Assembly (NCBI GenBank): GCA_002297505.1
Contig: DBLQ01000059.1
Location: 1-53,554 of the forward strand
From: Flavobacteriales bacterium UBA720
Lineage (GTDB): Bacteria; Bacteroidota; Bacteroidia; Flavobacteriales; Weeksellaceae
Direction of reading: 5' to 3'
DNA length: 53,554 bases
The notes under the pieces are model-generated. The model did not search any database and was not told the origin of the DNA. It saw nothing but the letters and a program-made list of their open reading frames with translations. This document shows, piece by piece, positions 6,847 through 14,609 of the stretch (position 1 is the first letter of the stretch; every line of letters starts with the position of its first letter). The translations under genes and the position numbers were made by a program.

Positions 6847-9381
6847 ATGAGAAAATATTTACTGATCATCATAGCCGTCCTCAGCGTACTCGCCTGCAAC
6901 CCGCGTTCCAAGAAAAAGCGAACTAAGAGCGGACCGGTGAATCGCTTCCTGACTTTCCATAACACCTTGTTTAACAGTAAGGAATCTTTCCTTGCGGAGA
7001 TGCAGAACCGGGACAAAGCCCACGTTGATAACTTTTATGATCCTTACATATCTGTGTTTACGACTGAGGACAATCTTCAGGATTTACAGAACACTACAGC
7101 AGGCAACGGTATGAATGATGCTGGCGCTCCCCCGCCATTGCGCGGCCTCAACAGAGGAGCCAGCAACCTGAATGACGGTGCGAATTTCTCACCTAACAAA
7201 AAAGGCGCTTCTACGCTACAGATCACCGAAGCCAAAGCACTCAAGGCGATTTCCAAATATGGCGTTCTCGTCAATGGTGTAGAGAAGAACAAGAAAATCT
7301 TTGACGCATACATTCTGCTGGCCAAAGCACGGATGTATCAGGGAAAATACCTGGAGTCAATGGACGCTTTAGGATATATCTTCAACACCATGGGCAAGGA
7401 CAAACGCGTTCCTTTGGCCAGGATTTATCAAGGTGTCAATTATACCAAACTGAAAGAATATTACCGAGCGGACGAAGTATTCCGAGAACTGGATGAGGAT
7501 GATAAACTCAAGAAAAAATACAGAAGTCTTCTCACAATCTACCAGGCTGACAACTTCCTGAAATGGGGCAAGAAAGAATTGGCAGCCGAAGTTCTGGAAG
7601 ATGCTTTCAAATACAACAAAGAACGAAAAACCCGCAGCAGAATTGCATTCCTCAGAGGGCAGATCCTTTCCGGCTTAGGCAGAAAAGATGAAGCGCGCGA
7701 GTCCTTTGCGGCGGCTTACAAATATGCCAACAGCTATGAATTTGAAGTGAAATCTCAAATTGAAATTGCCAAAACCTTTGACGGCAAAAAAGACAGCTAC
7801 GAAGAGGCTATGGCGTACCTGGAGAAAATTGCGAAAAAAGGAACCTATGCGTCCCGCAAAAATGAACTGTACTATGCCAGCGGACTCATCGCAACCTCGG
7901 CAACGAAAGATTCCATTGCCGATTCTTACTTCAGAAAAGCACTGAAGGAAAAGCAGTCCGATCCGCAGATCCGTGGACTGACCTATGCAGAGCTGGCTAA
8001 GAAATATTTTGCCAAGGATGATTATCTTACCGCAGGAGTTTACTATGACAGCGCTCTGGCTGCAATGACCTACAAGCCGGAAGTGGAGAGACTCACCAGC
8101 CTCACCGCCAATATCAAGAAACTTTCCCGTAATTATTACCTCGTCAAAAAGAATGACAGTATCCTTGCACTGACCAGGATGTCTGATGACCAGAGAAGGG
8201 CGTATTTTACACAATACATCGATAAGATCAAACAAAAAGAGGCCGCAGACGAGTTGGAAAAGAAACGGGCAGAGCGCAGCAAAGGTTTTGACAATTCCGA
8301 TTACAGTGCCAATTCTATCTTTGCCAATAATTCTTCGGACGCGGGCAGTTTTCAGAACTTTGGAATCACCGGCGGCTCTACATTTTATTTTGCCAATGAG
8401 AATAATATCCCACGAGGCGAAAATGCCTTCCGCCAGACTTGGGGCAGCAGAACATTGCAGGACAACTGGCGCTATTCTGCAAGAAGTGCAAGCATCGAGG
8501 ATATGAAAAACGAAGCGCTGGGCCTTGCTAATGCGCCGGATCCGAGACGTCTGGAACCGGAATTTTACATCGAGAAAATCCCGACTTCCCCGGCAGAACT
8601 TCAGCAGCTGAAGAAAGACCGCGATACTGCCAGCCTGGGCATGGGAACGATGTATGAGAATTTCTTCGGCAATACAAAACTGGCGACCAAAACGCTTTTT
8701 GACCTCGTAGACAATAAGCCGGACGAGGAAACCGATCTTCAGGCCTTGTACAATATTTTCGTTTTCAACTACGAGAAAAATCCGGCAGAAGCGGAGAAAG
8801 CTAAAAAGCTGATTCTGGAGCGTTATCCTTACACATCCTACGCAGAGTTTGTAAAAAATCCTAAAAGCAAAGATTTCAATAAGTCTACAGCAGATGTGGA
8901 AAAGATCTACGCCGATGCGTATAAATTGTACGAAACCGAAAAGTATCCGGAATCTTCTGCAATGATTGATAAAGCTATTGCAGATCATCCTACAGACGCG
9001 CTGGTCCCGAAATTCTACCTCTTGAATGCTTACAACGCCGGTAAAACGGCAGGTAAAGAAATTATGATCCTGCAGCTGGAACAGATTGTCCTGAACTATG
9101 GCAAAACGCCTGAAGGCAAGAAGGCCAAAGAACTTTTGAAATACCTGAAAAGCGATGCCAAGCTGGAAATGACGGATGAAAATGGAAATACCGTTACGGA
9201 ACAGACACCGGCTCCTTCCATCCCGGAAGATCTGAAAAGCCAGGAACAACGGGAAGATGAAATCAAACAACGTGAGCAGAATATGAGTGCGCCGAGCACG
9301 CCACGTGGCCCGGGAAGACCGGAAAGTACACAGTTCCCAGCTTCGTCTACACCTGTGGAAGCCAGACGGTCTAAGAATTAA
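6847..9381 (+). CDS. sprE: TPR lipoprotein, probable T9SS component PorW/SprE
   Basis: The 844-residue protein has a lipoprotein signal ending LSVLACN, placing the mature N-terminal Cys at about residue 17. A block near the N-terminus (NRFLTFHNTLFNSKESF) is followed by several TPR-like helical pairs between about residues 110 and 420, a low-complexity linker (about 470-560), a second helical repeat block to about residue 780, and a Pro/Ser-rich, charged tail. Length and layout match SprE of Flavobacterium johnsoniae and PorW of Porphyromonas gingivalis, periplasmic lipoproteins needed for type IX secretion and gliding. The T9SS cargo at 42261-44075 fits this. Identification is by architecture and remembered similarity, not by a search; another TPR lipoprotein is possible. 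Confidence 0.68.
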   Translation: MRKYLLIIIAVLSVLACNPRSKKKRTKSGPVNRFLTFHNTLFNSKESFLAEMQNRDKAHVDNFYDPYISVFTTEDNLQDLQNTTAGNGMNDAGAPPPLRGLNRGASNLNDGANFSPNKKGASTLQITEAKALKAISKYGVLVNGVEKNKKIFDAYILLAKARMYQGKYLESMDALGYIFNTMGKDKRVPLARIYQGVNYTKLKEYYRADEVFRELDEDDKLKKKYRSLLTIYQADNFLKWGKKELAAEVLEDAFKYNKERKTRSRIAFLRGQILSGLGRKDEARESFAAAYKYANSYEFEVKSQIEIAKTFDGKKDSYEEAMAYLEKIAKKGTYASRKNELYYASGLIATSATKDSIADSYFRKALKEKQSDPQIRGLTYAELAKKYFAKDDYLTAGVYYDSALAAMTYKPEVERLTSLTANIKKLSRNYYLVKKNDSILALTRMSDDQRRAYFTQYIDKIKQKEAADELEKKRAERSKGFDNSDYSANSIFANNSSDAGSFQNFGITGGSTFYFANENNIPRGENAFRQTWGSRTLQDNWRYSARSASIEDMKNEALGLANAPDPRRLEPEFYIEKIPTSPAELQQLKKDRDTASLGMGTMYENFFGNTKLATKTLFDLVDNKPDEETDLQALYNIFVFNYEKNPAEAEKAKKLILERYPYTSYAEFVKNPKSKDFNKSTADVEKIYADAYKLYETEKYPESSAMIDKAIADHPTDALVPKFYLLNAYNAGKTAGKEIMILQLEQIVLNYGKTPEGKKAKELLKYLKSDAKLEMTDENGNTVTEQTPAPSIPEDLKSQEQREDEIKQREQNMSAPSTPRGPGRPESTQFPASSTPVEARRSKN

Positions 9382-9404
9382 TTTTAATGATCTGACAGAA
9401 AATC

Positions 9405-9436
9405 CCTCTTCATCATACTGAAGAGGAATTTTTTAT
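9405..9436 (+). terminator. Terminator after sprE
   Basis: CCTCTTCA (9405-9412) pairs with TGAAGAGG (9419-9426), followed by AATTTTTT. Confidence 0.8.
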
Positions 9437-9472
9437 GCGTAAGGAAAATTGCTTTACGCTTTTTTATTTTTT
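9437..9472 (+). terminator. Second hairpin with T-run, overlapping the 3' end of the glycosyltransferase gene
   Basis: GCGTAA (9437-9442) pairs with TTACGC (9454-9459), followed by a long T-rich run. It lies directly behind the first sprE terminator and overlaps the last codons of the convergent gene. Confidence 0.6.
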
Positions 9473-10659
9473 TCTTCTATCCACCGGCTCATGTATTTGG
9501 TGGAATTGAACTGATGATGCTGCAGGATCATTCCCAGATAATTGTTCTTTCGGTGCGAGTCAAGCTGATCTGCGATCTTACCAATTGCTGACCAAAACCT
9601 TCCAATAAACAGTGATTGATCGAATACCTTTGATAAGATTTCTCGAGCATTCAAATTACAGCGATTCCAGACTTCTTCATTCTGATACAGTTCAACCGCA
9701 CTTTCTACAAAAGCAGCGTCGGAATCCTGGATAAAACCATTCCATGGCAAGTCAGAATGCATGGCCTCGGCACCTACCGACGTGGTTACATTGGGAAGTC
9801 CGTACTGCATACTTTCCCACAATTTACCTTTGAGTCCGGCGCCAAATGGAATCGGAGCCAGCAGAACGCGGCATTGCTTAAAAAGCGATTCTACATCGTC
9901 CGCACGGCCTTTTACCAGGAAGCCTTCCTTTTCGTTATGCAGCTGGAAAACTTTTTCCGGAGCATAGGCACCATAAATATGAAGCTCGGCGTGCGGAAGC
10001 TTTCTTTGGATAGGTTTCCAAAGGGATTTCAGTCTCAGAACAGTCTGCCAGTTTGGCTCGTGCAGAAAATTGCCGATGCTTACAAAGTGCCGCCTGTCCT
10101 GAAAGGCCACCTCATCCGTACGGATTTCCTTGGTGAGGAAAGGCAAATAGAAAAGGATGTCATGACTGACGCGGAAATGCTCTGTCAATAATTGATATTC
10201 ATATTCTGAGATGATGAGCGAGAGATCAGAGCGCAGGATAGCGGCCATTTCCCGCTTAAACACATCATTGAACATATCGGCGTACTGCAGATCCCGGTTC
10301 CCGGTAAAAGCCTTTCTTCTGGCTTCGCGGAGGAAATGAAGATCCTCCGTGTCCAGGATCCTGACCGCATGCGGACAATGCTCGGCCACGCGCCAGCCAA
10401 ATTGCTCTTCGGTGACATAGCGGTCAAATAATACCAGGTCGGGACTCAGTTCTGCTATCTTTTTATCAAAACTTTCGTTATTCAGTTCAATCTTTTGAAT
10501 CTCAATCTTTTCTGAAAATTCAATATTCTGGGCTGCAGTGAGGAAGCTGATCCTGTAGCCGGCATCCCGGAACAGGGCGATAAGTTGCATCATCCTGTGG
10601 CCGGCTGCTGTAGATGCCGGCTCCGGAATAACGAGACCAATGATGACGAGATGTTTCAC
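9454..10659 (-). CDS. GT4-type glycosyltransferase
   Basis: With a GTG start at 10659 (MKHLVIIGLVIPEPASTAAGHRM) the protein has about 401 residues. Upstream in-frame ATGs at 10683 and 10704 would add a short extension unlike the family, though the start is not certain. The N-terminal Rossmann domain is followed by a GT-B C-terminal domain with FVSIGNFLHEPNW, ELHIYGAY and the donor-binding block GAGLKGKLWESMQYGLPNVTTS, whose Glu is typical of GT4 enzymes. It lacks membrane segments and probably builds a surface glycan or a glycolipid. No other glycan gene is adjacent, so donor and acceptor are unknown. Confidence 0.8.
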   Translation of the reverse strand: MKHLVIIGLVIPEPASTAAGHRMMQLIALFRDAGYRISFLTAAQNIEFSEKIEIQKIELNNESFDKKIAELSPDLVLFDRYVTEEQFGWRVAEHCPHAVRILDTEDLHFLREARRKAFTGNRDLQYADMFNDVFKREMAAILRSDLSLIISEYEYQLLTEHFRVSHDILFYLPFLTKEIRTDEVAFQDRRHFVSIGNFLHEPNWQTVLRLKSLWKPIQRKLPHAELHIYGAYAPEKVFQLHNEKEGFLVKGRADDVESLFKQCRVLLAPIPFGAGLKGKLWESMQYGLPNVTTSVGAEAMHSDLPWNGFIQDSDAAFVESAVELYQNEEVWNRCNLNAREILSKVFDQSLFIGRFWSAIGKIADQLDSHRKNNYLGMILQHHQFNSTKYMSRWIEEKNKKA

Positions 10660-10723
10660 AAGGCAAAAGTAAGGGTTTGCCATCACAATAAAAAAGACCG
10701 TCACGAAGACAGCCTTAAATGTT

Positions 10724-11149
10724 TTATCGAACTCTTACCAGCGCAATGACATTGTTGTCCTGCGTGATGATGAGCGAGTCGCCTTTGGTCTCTGCAGCGA
10801 TACCGCTTCTCTCGTACCGTTCACCTTTTGCAGTTTTATCCTTGTAATCCAATTGAAACTTATTGTTATTCGCTTCGATGGTTACTGTCCTGGATTTGCC
10901 GTTGTTCGTGAAGGTGGCTTTGGCACGGCTCCCGTCGCTGGCTTTGTAAGGATAGGAATAAGTCTCCATCGTTTTCCCGTCTGTATCCGTGGTCATAGCG
11001 GTGCTGGTGGCACTGTCTACTTTTCCGTTATCATCGGTCACCGTAGTTTCTGATGCATAAGATTCCGAGGATGGCTTGGCATCATTCTTTTTGCATGACA
11101 GGAGTAGAGCTGCGGCAGCAAAAGCCGTCATCAATGTGCTTTTTTTCAT
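10724..11149 (-). CDS. Small exported lipoprotein, possibly MliC-like
   Basis: From the ATG at 11149 the protein has 141 residues, with a lipoprotein signal (MKKSTLMTAFAAAALLLSC). A frame upstream adds 13 unlikely residues. After a Ser/Thr/Asp-rich linker (about residues 25-65) there is a small beta-domain with YKASDGSRAKATF, VTIEANNNKFQLDY and DSLIITQDNNVIALVRVR. The spacing of strands recalls the membrane-bound lysozyme-inhibitor fold (MliC), but the conserved Cys pair and Trp of that family are not seen, so I give this only as a possibility. It lies on the same strand as, and just upstream of, the glycosyltransferase. Confidence 0.7.
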   Translation of the reverse strand: MKKSTLMTAFAAAALLLSCKKNDAKPSSESYASETTVTDDNGKVDSATSTAMTTDTDGKTMETYSYPYKASDGSRAKATFTNNGKSRTVTIEANNNKFQLDYKDKTAKGERYERSGIAAETKGDSLIITQDNNVIALVRVR

Positions 11150-11292
11150 ATGTGGATATTTATTGTTTTCATTGGTGGTAGGGAACATTGGTCTTGTTTA
11201 TTATAACTTCCCCATTGCTTCATGGGATTGCCGATGTTACCATATTTATCTCAATTAACGGAACATCAGTATCAAACTATTGTCCAAAATCA

Positions 11293-11322
11293 AAAAATCC
11301 CAAAACTAATTTCGGGATTTTT
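11293..11322 (-). terminator. Terminator for the prolyl oligopeptidase gene
   Basis: AAAAATCCC (11293-11301) and GGGATTTTT (11314-11322) form the stem. Read on the minus strand, the hairpin ends in a T-run just after the stop at 11339. Confidence 0.8.
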
Positions 11323-11338
11323 ATGCATAATGGCAGAA

Positions 11339-13459
11339 TTATTTTTTTAAAGTTTTAATTCCCATTTCAAATAAGGCAAAACTCAACAAATCCGCATTTT
11401 CGCCGATAACCTGCTCGGTTGAGCGGCCTGCGCCGTGACCCGCATTTTTCTCGATTCTCAATAAAATTGGATTGGCACACGACTGTTTCTCCTGCAACTC
11501 TGCTCCAAACTTGAAAGAATGTGCCGGCACCACTCTGTCATCATGATCACTCGTGATGATCATTGTTGATGGATAACAAGTTCCTGCTTTTACATTGTGA
11601 ACCGGAGAATATGACTTCAGATATTCGAACATTTCTTTGCTGTCCTCCGCAGTTCCGTAGTCGTAAGACCATCCTGCGCCAGCAGTGAATTTGTTGTACC
11701 TCAGCATATCCAAAACGCCTACGCCAGGGAAAGCAACCTTGGCAAGATCTGGTCTCATCGTCATCGTTGCGCCCACCAAAAGACCACCGTTGGAACGGCC
11801 GGAAAGCGCCATGTATTCCTTAGAAGTATAACCTTTCGATTGCAGATATTCGCCTGCTGCGATGAAGTCATCAAACACGTTTTTCTTTTGTTGCTTGGTT
11901 CCGGCATCGTGCCATTTTTTACCGTATTCTCCACCGCCACGGATGTTCGGGACAGCGTAGATGCCACCGTTTTCCATCCAGATCGCATTCACCACAGAGA
12001 AACTTGGCTGGAGACTGATGTTGAAACCACCGTACGAATAAAGAATTGTCGGATTCTTGCCATCCAGCTTGGTTCCTTTTTTATAGTTGATCATCATTGG
12101 AATCTTAGTTCCATCTTTTGAAGTGTAGAAAACCTGCTCGGAAACGTAATCTTCGGGGTTGAATTTCACCTTTGGTTTTTGGTAAACCTCTGATTTCCCG
12201 GACGCCACATTGTATTTATAAATTGTTCCCGGCGTGATGTAATTGGTGAAAGAATAATAGATGTCTTTATCTTGTTTCTTGCCGCCAAATCCGGAAACTG
12301 TTCCTTTTCCAGGCAACGTGATTTCTCTGACCAATTTTCCTGTTTTATCAAATTGCTTCACAAGACTGATGGCATCTTTCATATATTTCCCGAAAAAATA
12401 ACCGCCCGCCTCGGAAATGCTGAGAACATTTTCCGTTTCCGGGACCACGTCTTTCCAGTTTTCCGGACTTGGATTTTTGATGTTCACTTTCACCAATCGC
12501 ATATTAGGAGCGTCCTTGTCTGTAAAGATGAAAAGCTCGTCGCCTTGGGTATCTACAATATCGGCATTGATGTCAAAACCTTTGTTGATCTGGACAAAAT
12601 CACCACCGTTTTTCAAATCTTTAATGTACAGCTCGTTGCCGTTCGTGGCATTGGCCGCAGAAATAATCAAAAATCTTTGGTCTTCGGAGACGCCGGCAGA
12701 CAGATAGCGTCTCGGTGTTTTTTCGCCACCGAAAATCAGTTGATCTTCGGATTGTTTTGTGCCTAATTTGTGAAAATAAACTTTGTGTTTATCCGTCATT
12801 CCGGAAAGAACGGTTCCCTCTTTCGGCTTATCATAGCTGGAGTAATAGAAACCTTCATCGCCTTTCCAGGCAATGCCACTGAATTTCACATCAACAATCG
12901 TCTCATCAATGGGTTGCTTGGTAACGGCATCGATGATGATGATCTTGTTCCAATCGCTTCCACCCTCTGAAATCGAATAGGCTGCCAAATTTCCTTTCTT
13001 GTTGAAGGATAAGTTGGAAAGCGACGTTGTTCCCTTATCCGAAAACGTGTTGGGATCCAGGAATACCTCTGTCTTTTTGCTTTTGCTATGGGTTCTGTAA
13101 AGTACCGATTGTGCCTGCAGACCGTTGTTTTTGTAATAGTAAGTATAATCACCTTCTTTGAACGGTGCACCTATTTTCTCGTAATTCCAGATATCTCTCA
13201 ATTGGTTTTTGATGCTTTCTCTGAAAGGGATTTTGGAAAGATAGTTCTGGCTGTAAGCCACTTCCTCATCCACCCATTTTTTGGTGGCTTCGGAATCATT
13301 TTCCAGGTCGCGGTAAGGGTCTGCCACCCGAGTTCCGAAATAGTTATCAACTTGTGCACCTTTTACGGCCTTGGGATAGTTAGAGCTGGTCATAGATTGA
13401 GCTTGCAGACCCGTGTAGAAAACGACGGCTGCTGTTGCAATAATGGATTTGAATTTCAT
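11339..13459 (-). CDS. Prolyl oligopeptidase, S9A family, exported
   Basis: The 706-residue protein has an N-terminal signal peptide (to about residue 20, ending LQAQS), so it acts in the periplasm or is released. Residues about 25-430 are a seven-bladed propeller that gates access. The C-terminal alpha/beta-hydrolase domain has the nucleophile in GRSNGG (about residue 555), the Asp in DHDDRV (about 640) and the His in NAGHGAG (about 674), so the triad is complete. The family cleaves short peptides after proline; length fits secreted flavobacterial prolyl endopeptidases. The gene is flanked by its own terminator and a repeat island, so it is likely monocistronic. Confidence 0.93.
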   Translation of the reverse strand: MKFKSIIATAAVVFYTGLQAQSMTSSNYPKAVKGAQVDNYFGTRVADPYRDLENDSEATKKWVDEEVAYSQNYLSKIPFRESIKNQLRDIWNYEKIGAPFKEGDYTYYYKNNGLQAQSVLYRTHSKSKKTEVFLDPNTFSDKGTTSLSNLSFNKKGNLAAYSISEGGSDWNKIIIIDAVTKQPIDETIVDVKFSGIAWKGDEGFYYSSYDKPKEGTVLSGMTDKHKVYFHKLGTKQSEDQLIFGGEKTPRRYLSAGVSEDQRFLIISAANATNGNELYIKDLKNGGDFVQINKGFDINADIVDTQGDELFIFTDKDAPNMRLVKVNIKNPSPENWKDVVPETENVLSISEAGGYFFGKYMKDAISLVKQFDKTGKLVREITLPGKGTVSGFGGKKQDKDIYYSFTNYITPGTIYKYNVASGKSEVYQKPKVKFNPEDYVSEQVFYTSKDGTKIPMMINYKKGTKLDGKNPTILYSYGGFNISLQPSFSVVNAIWMENGGIYAVPNIRGGGEYGKKWHDAGTKQQKKNVFDDFIAAGEYLQSKGYTSKEYMALSGRSNGGLLVGATMTMRPDLAKVAFPGVGVLDMLRYNKFTAGAGWSYDYGTAEDSKEMFEYLKSYSPVHNVKAGTCYPSTMIITSDHDDRVVPAHSFKFGAELQEKQSCANPILLRIEKNAGHGAGRSTEQVIGENADLLSFALFEMGIKTLKK

Positions 13460-13479
13460 TTTTATCTTTTGAATGTTTT

Positions 13480-13487
13480 CAAAAATA
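13480..13487 (-). promoter_or_regulatory. Candidate -7 box for the prolyl oligopeptidase gene
   Basis: The minus strand reads TATTTTTG, fitting TAnnTTTG, about 20 bp upstream of the ATG. No matching -33 element is visible. Confidence 0.35.
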
Positions 13488-13534
13488 CGAAAAAATATAG
13501 CTTATCCGCCTTTAAGCAGTTTCAGAAGTAGAAG

Positions 13535-13563
13535 AATAGCGCGGATTTACAATCCGCGCTATT
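13535..13563. repeat. Perfect 13-bp-stem palindrome (REP-like)
   Basis: AATAGCGCGGATT (13535-13547) and AATCCGCGCTATT (13551-13563) are perfect complements separated by TAC. There is no T-run, so it does not look like a terminator. GC-rich short palindromes of this type are dispersed in many Bacteroidota genomes and are often mobilised by REP-associated tyrosine transposases; that link is inference. Confidence 0.7.
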
Positions 13564-13577
13564 GGGTTTTTGTGTTT

Positions 13578-13607
13578 GCTCAAAGTCAGGAGACTTTGCG
13601 CAGCGGG
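13578..13607 (+). repeat. 30-bp dispersed repeat, copy 1
   Basis: The unit begins GCTCAAAGTC, has an AGGA centre, and continues GACTTTG then CGCAGCGGG. It is itself imperfectly palindromic (CAAAGTC / GACTTTG). It is identical in all 30 positions to the inverted copy at 14016-14045, and the two bracket a small AT-rich gene. Confidence 0.9.
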
Positions 13608-13620
13608 TGGTAACTTCTCT

Positions 13621-13989
13621 CTAATCGTGATAAAATTTGTAAATTTTATCTGAAATATTAAGATAAACTGTATCCTTTTTAATATTTTTAATGTTTTTGA
13701 TTTCTACACCATAATTTTGATTATCATTTAGTTCATTCTTAAGTTCACCAAAAGATTTTGAACTAACTATAACTTTTTTATTATACGGATTTTTGAAGTT
13801 GAAAAATAAAAAAGTTTTTTTATCATAAGTGTATTGCTTAATTGCTCTTACCCTAACATAAACTGTATCATTTTTTAGATTTATGACATAATAATCTTTA
13901 CTGATTTCATTACCAATCATCCGATAAGAAGAAATATAGCTTGCAGGACAACCACAAATTAAAATTATACAATTAAAAACTGTTTTCAT
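13621..13989 (-). CDS. Orphan AT-rich exported protein of unknown function
   Basis: The 122-residue frame starts with a short hydrophobic segment followed by Cys (MKTVFNCIILICGC), compatible with a lipoprotein or signal peptide. The rest is Lys/Asn/Tyr/Asp-rich and probably all-beta (DYYVINLKNDTVYVRVRAIK, KDTVYLNISDKIYKFYHD). I recognise no family. The base composition is visibly more AT-rich than the prolyl oligopeptidase and receptor genes on each side. The gene sits exactly between two identical inverted 30-bp repeats (13578 and 14016), which suggests a recently acquired or mobile cassette. Function unknown. Confidence 0.6.
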   Translation of the reverse strand: MKTVFNCIILICGCPASYISSYRMIGNEISKDYYVINLKNDTVYVRVRAIKQYTYDKKTFLFFNFKNPYNKKVIVSSKSFGELKNELNDNQNYGVEIKNIKNIKKDTVYLNISDKIYKFYHD

Positions 13990-14015
13990 ACTTATTATTT
14001 TACTTTAATACATTC

Positions 14016-14045
14016 CCCGCTGCGCAAAGTCTCCTGACTTTGAGC
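14016..14045 (-). repeat. 30-bp dispersed repeat, copy 2 (inverted)
   Basis: This is the reverse complement of copy 1 with 30 of 30 bases identical. Together they form a 468-bp inverted-repeat-bounded segment (13578-14045). Confidence 0.9.
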
Positions 14046-14175
14046 AATTACACAAAAGTATCAAAGAAAAGTGAAAAAGTATTCCCACAAACAAAAGATT
14101 ATCAAGATTGAATTAACTACTAACCATAGAGTTGTTTTATTAATACCAATGAATTTGGATGTTTTATAAAAGTGT

Positions 14176-14205
14176 GCTCAAAGTCGGGAGACTTTGCGCA
14201 GCAGG
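14176..14205 (+). repeat. 30-bp dispersed repeat, copy 3
   Basis: It has the same orientation as copy 1 and differs at two of 30 positions (AGGA to GGGA in the loop and GCGGG to GCAGG at the end). It directly precedes the tandem-repeat array. Confidence 0.88.
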
Positions 14206-14224
14206 TTTGTTTGGAATCAAATAC

Positions 14225-14429
14225 AAACTACAGAAAATTCCGCCGGTTTGTTTAGACTGTCTGTACATCTACAGAAAGCTTCTGCAAGTTGGTTAAACTC
14301 TCTGTCCAGCTACGGAAAGTTCCCGCAAGCTGATTAAACTCTCTGTACATCTACAGAAAGCTTCTGCAAGTTGGTTAAACTTTCTGACCAGCTACGGAAA
14401 GTTCCTGCAAATTGTTTGGGCTTTCTAGC
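14225..14429 (+). repeat. Tandem array of five 41-bp units with a two-unit higher-order period
   Basis: Unit starts fall at 14225, 14266, 14307, 14348 and 14389, exactly 41 bp apart. Each has the pattern CTACRGAAAG then TTCYGCAA then a TTAAACT-type block then CTCTCTG. Units 2 and 4 are almost identical (CATCTACAGAAAGCTTCTGC) and units 3 and 5 are near-identical (CAGCTACGGAAAGTTCC), giving an 82-bp period. 41 is not a multiple of three and no frame spans the array, so it is non-coding. Confidence 0.9.
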
Positions 14430-14488
14430 AGTCCGCATTTAGTTTTTCGTTAATGCCCGTGCTGATATTAATCTTAGTGATTCTGAGA

Positions 14489-14550
14489 ACCACCCCGTCA
14501 AAAATCTGCGATTTTGGCCACCCCTCCAAGGGAGGGGAATTTTTTTTCTA
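14489..14550 (+). repeat. Intergenic repeat with two small palindromes and a T-run
   Basis: AACCACCCCGTC is followed by AAAATCTGCGATTTT, then by CCCCTCCAAGGGAGGGG and a run of eight T. The last part looks like a rightward terminator, yet no rightward gene lies upstream. I recall similar CCACCCC...CCCCTCC-AAG-GGAGGGG segments as dispersed elements between genes in Flavobacteriia; that is memory, not a search. Confidence 0.55.
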
Positions 14551-14562
14551 ATCTATCAAAAA

Positions 14563-14587
14563 AACCAGCCGGGAATCTCGGCTGGTT
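14563..14587 (-). terminator. Terminator for the exported helical protein gene
   Basis: AACCAGCCG (14563-14571) pairs with CGGCTGGTT (14579-14587). On the minus strand it is followed by TTTTTT, about 23 bp after the stop at 14610. Confidence 0.85.
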
Positions 14588-14609
14588 AGTAGTAGATGGT
14601 CACTGGCTC

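Noticed and set aside
7675..9270. A 531-codon open frame on the minus strand inside sprE
   Set aside because: Its translation is Phe/Ile/Arg-rich with no domain. The plus-strand frame has a lipoprotein signal, helical repeats and a terminator. It is a shadow frame caused by codon bias.
14225..14429. CRISPR array
   Set aside because: The 41-bp units are contiguous with no unique spacers between them, and no cas genes are present.
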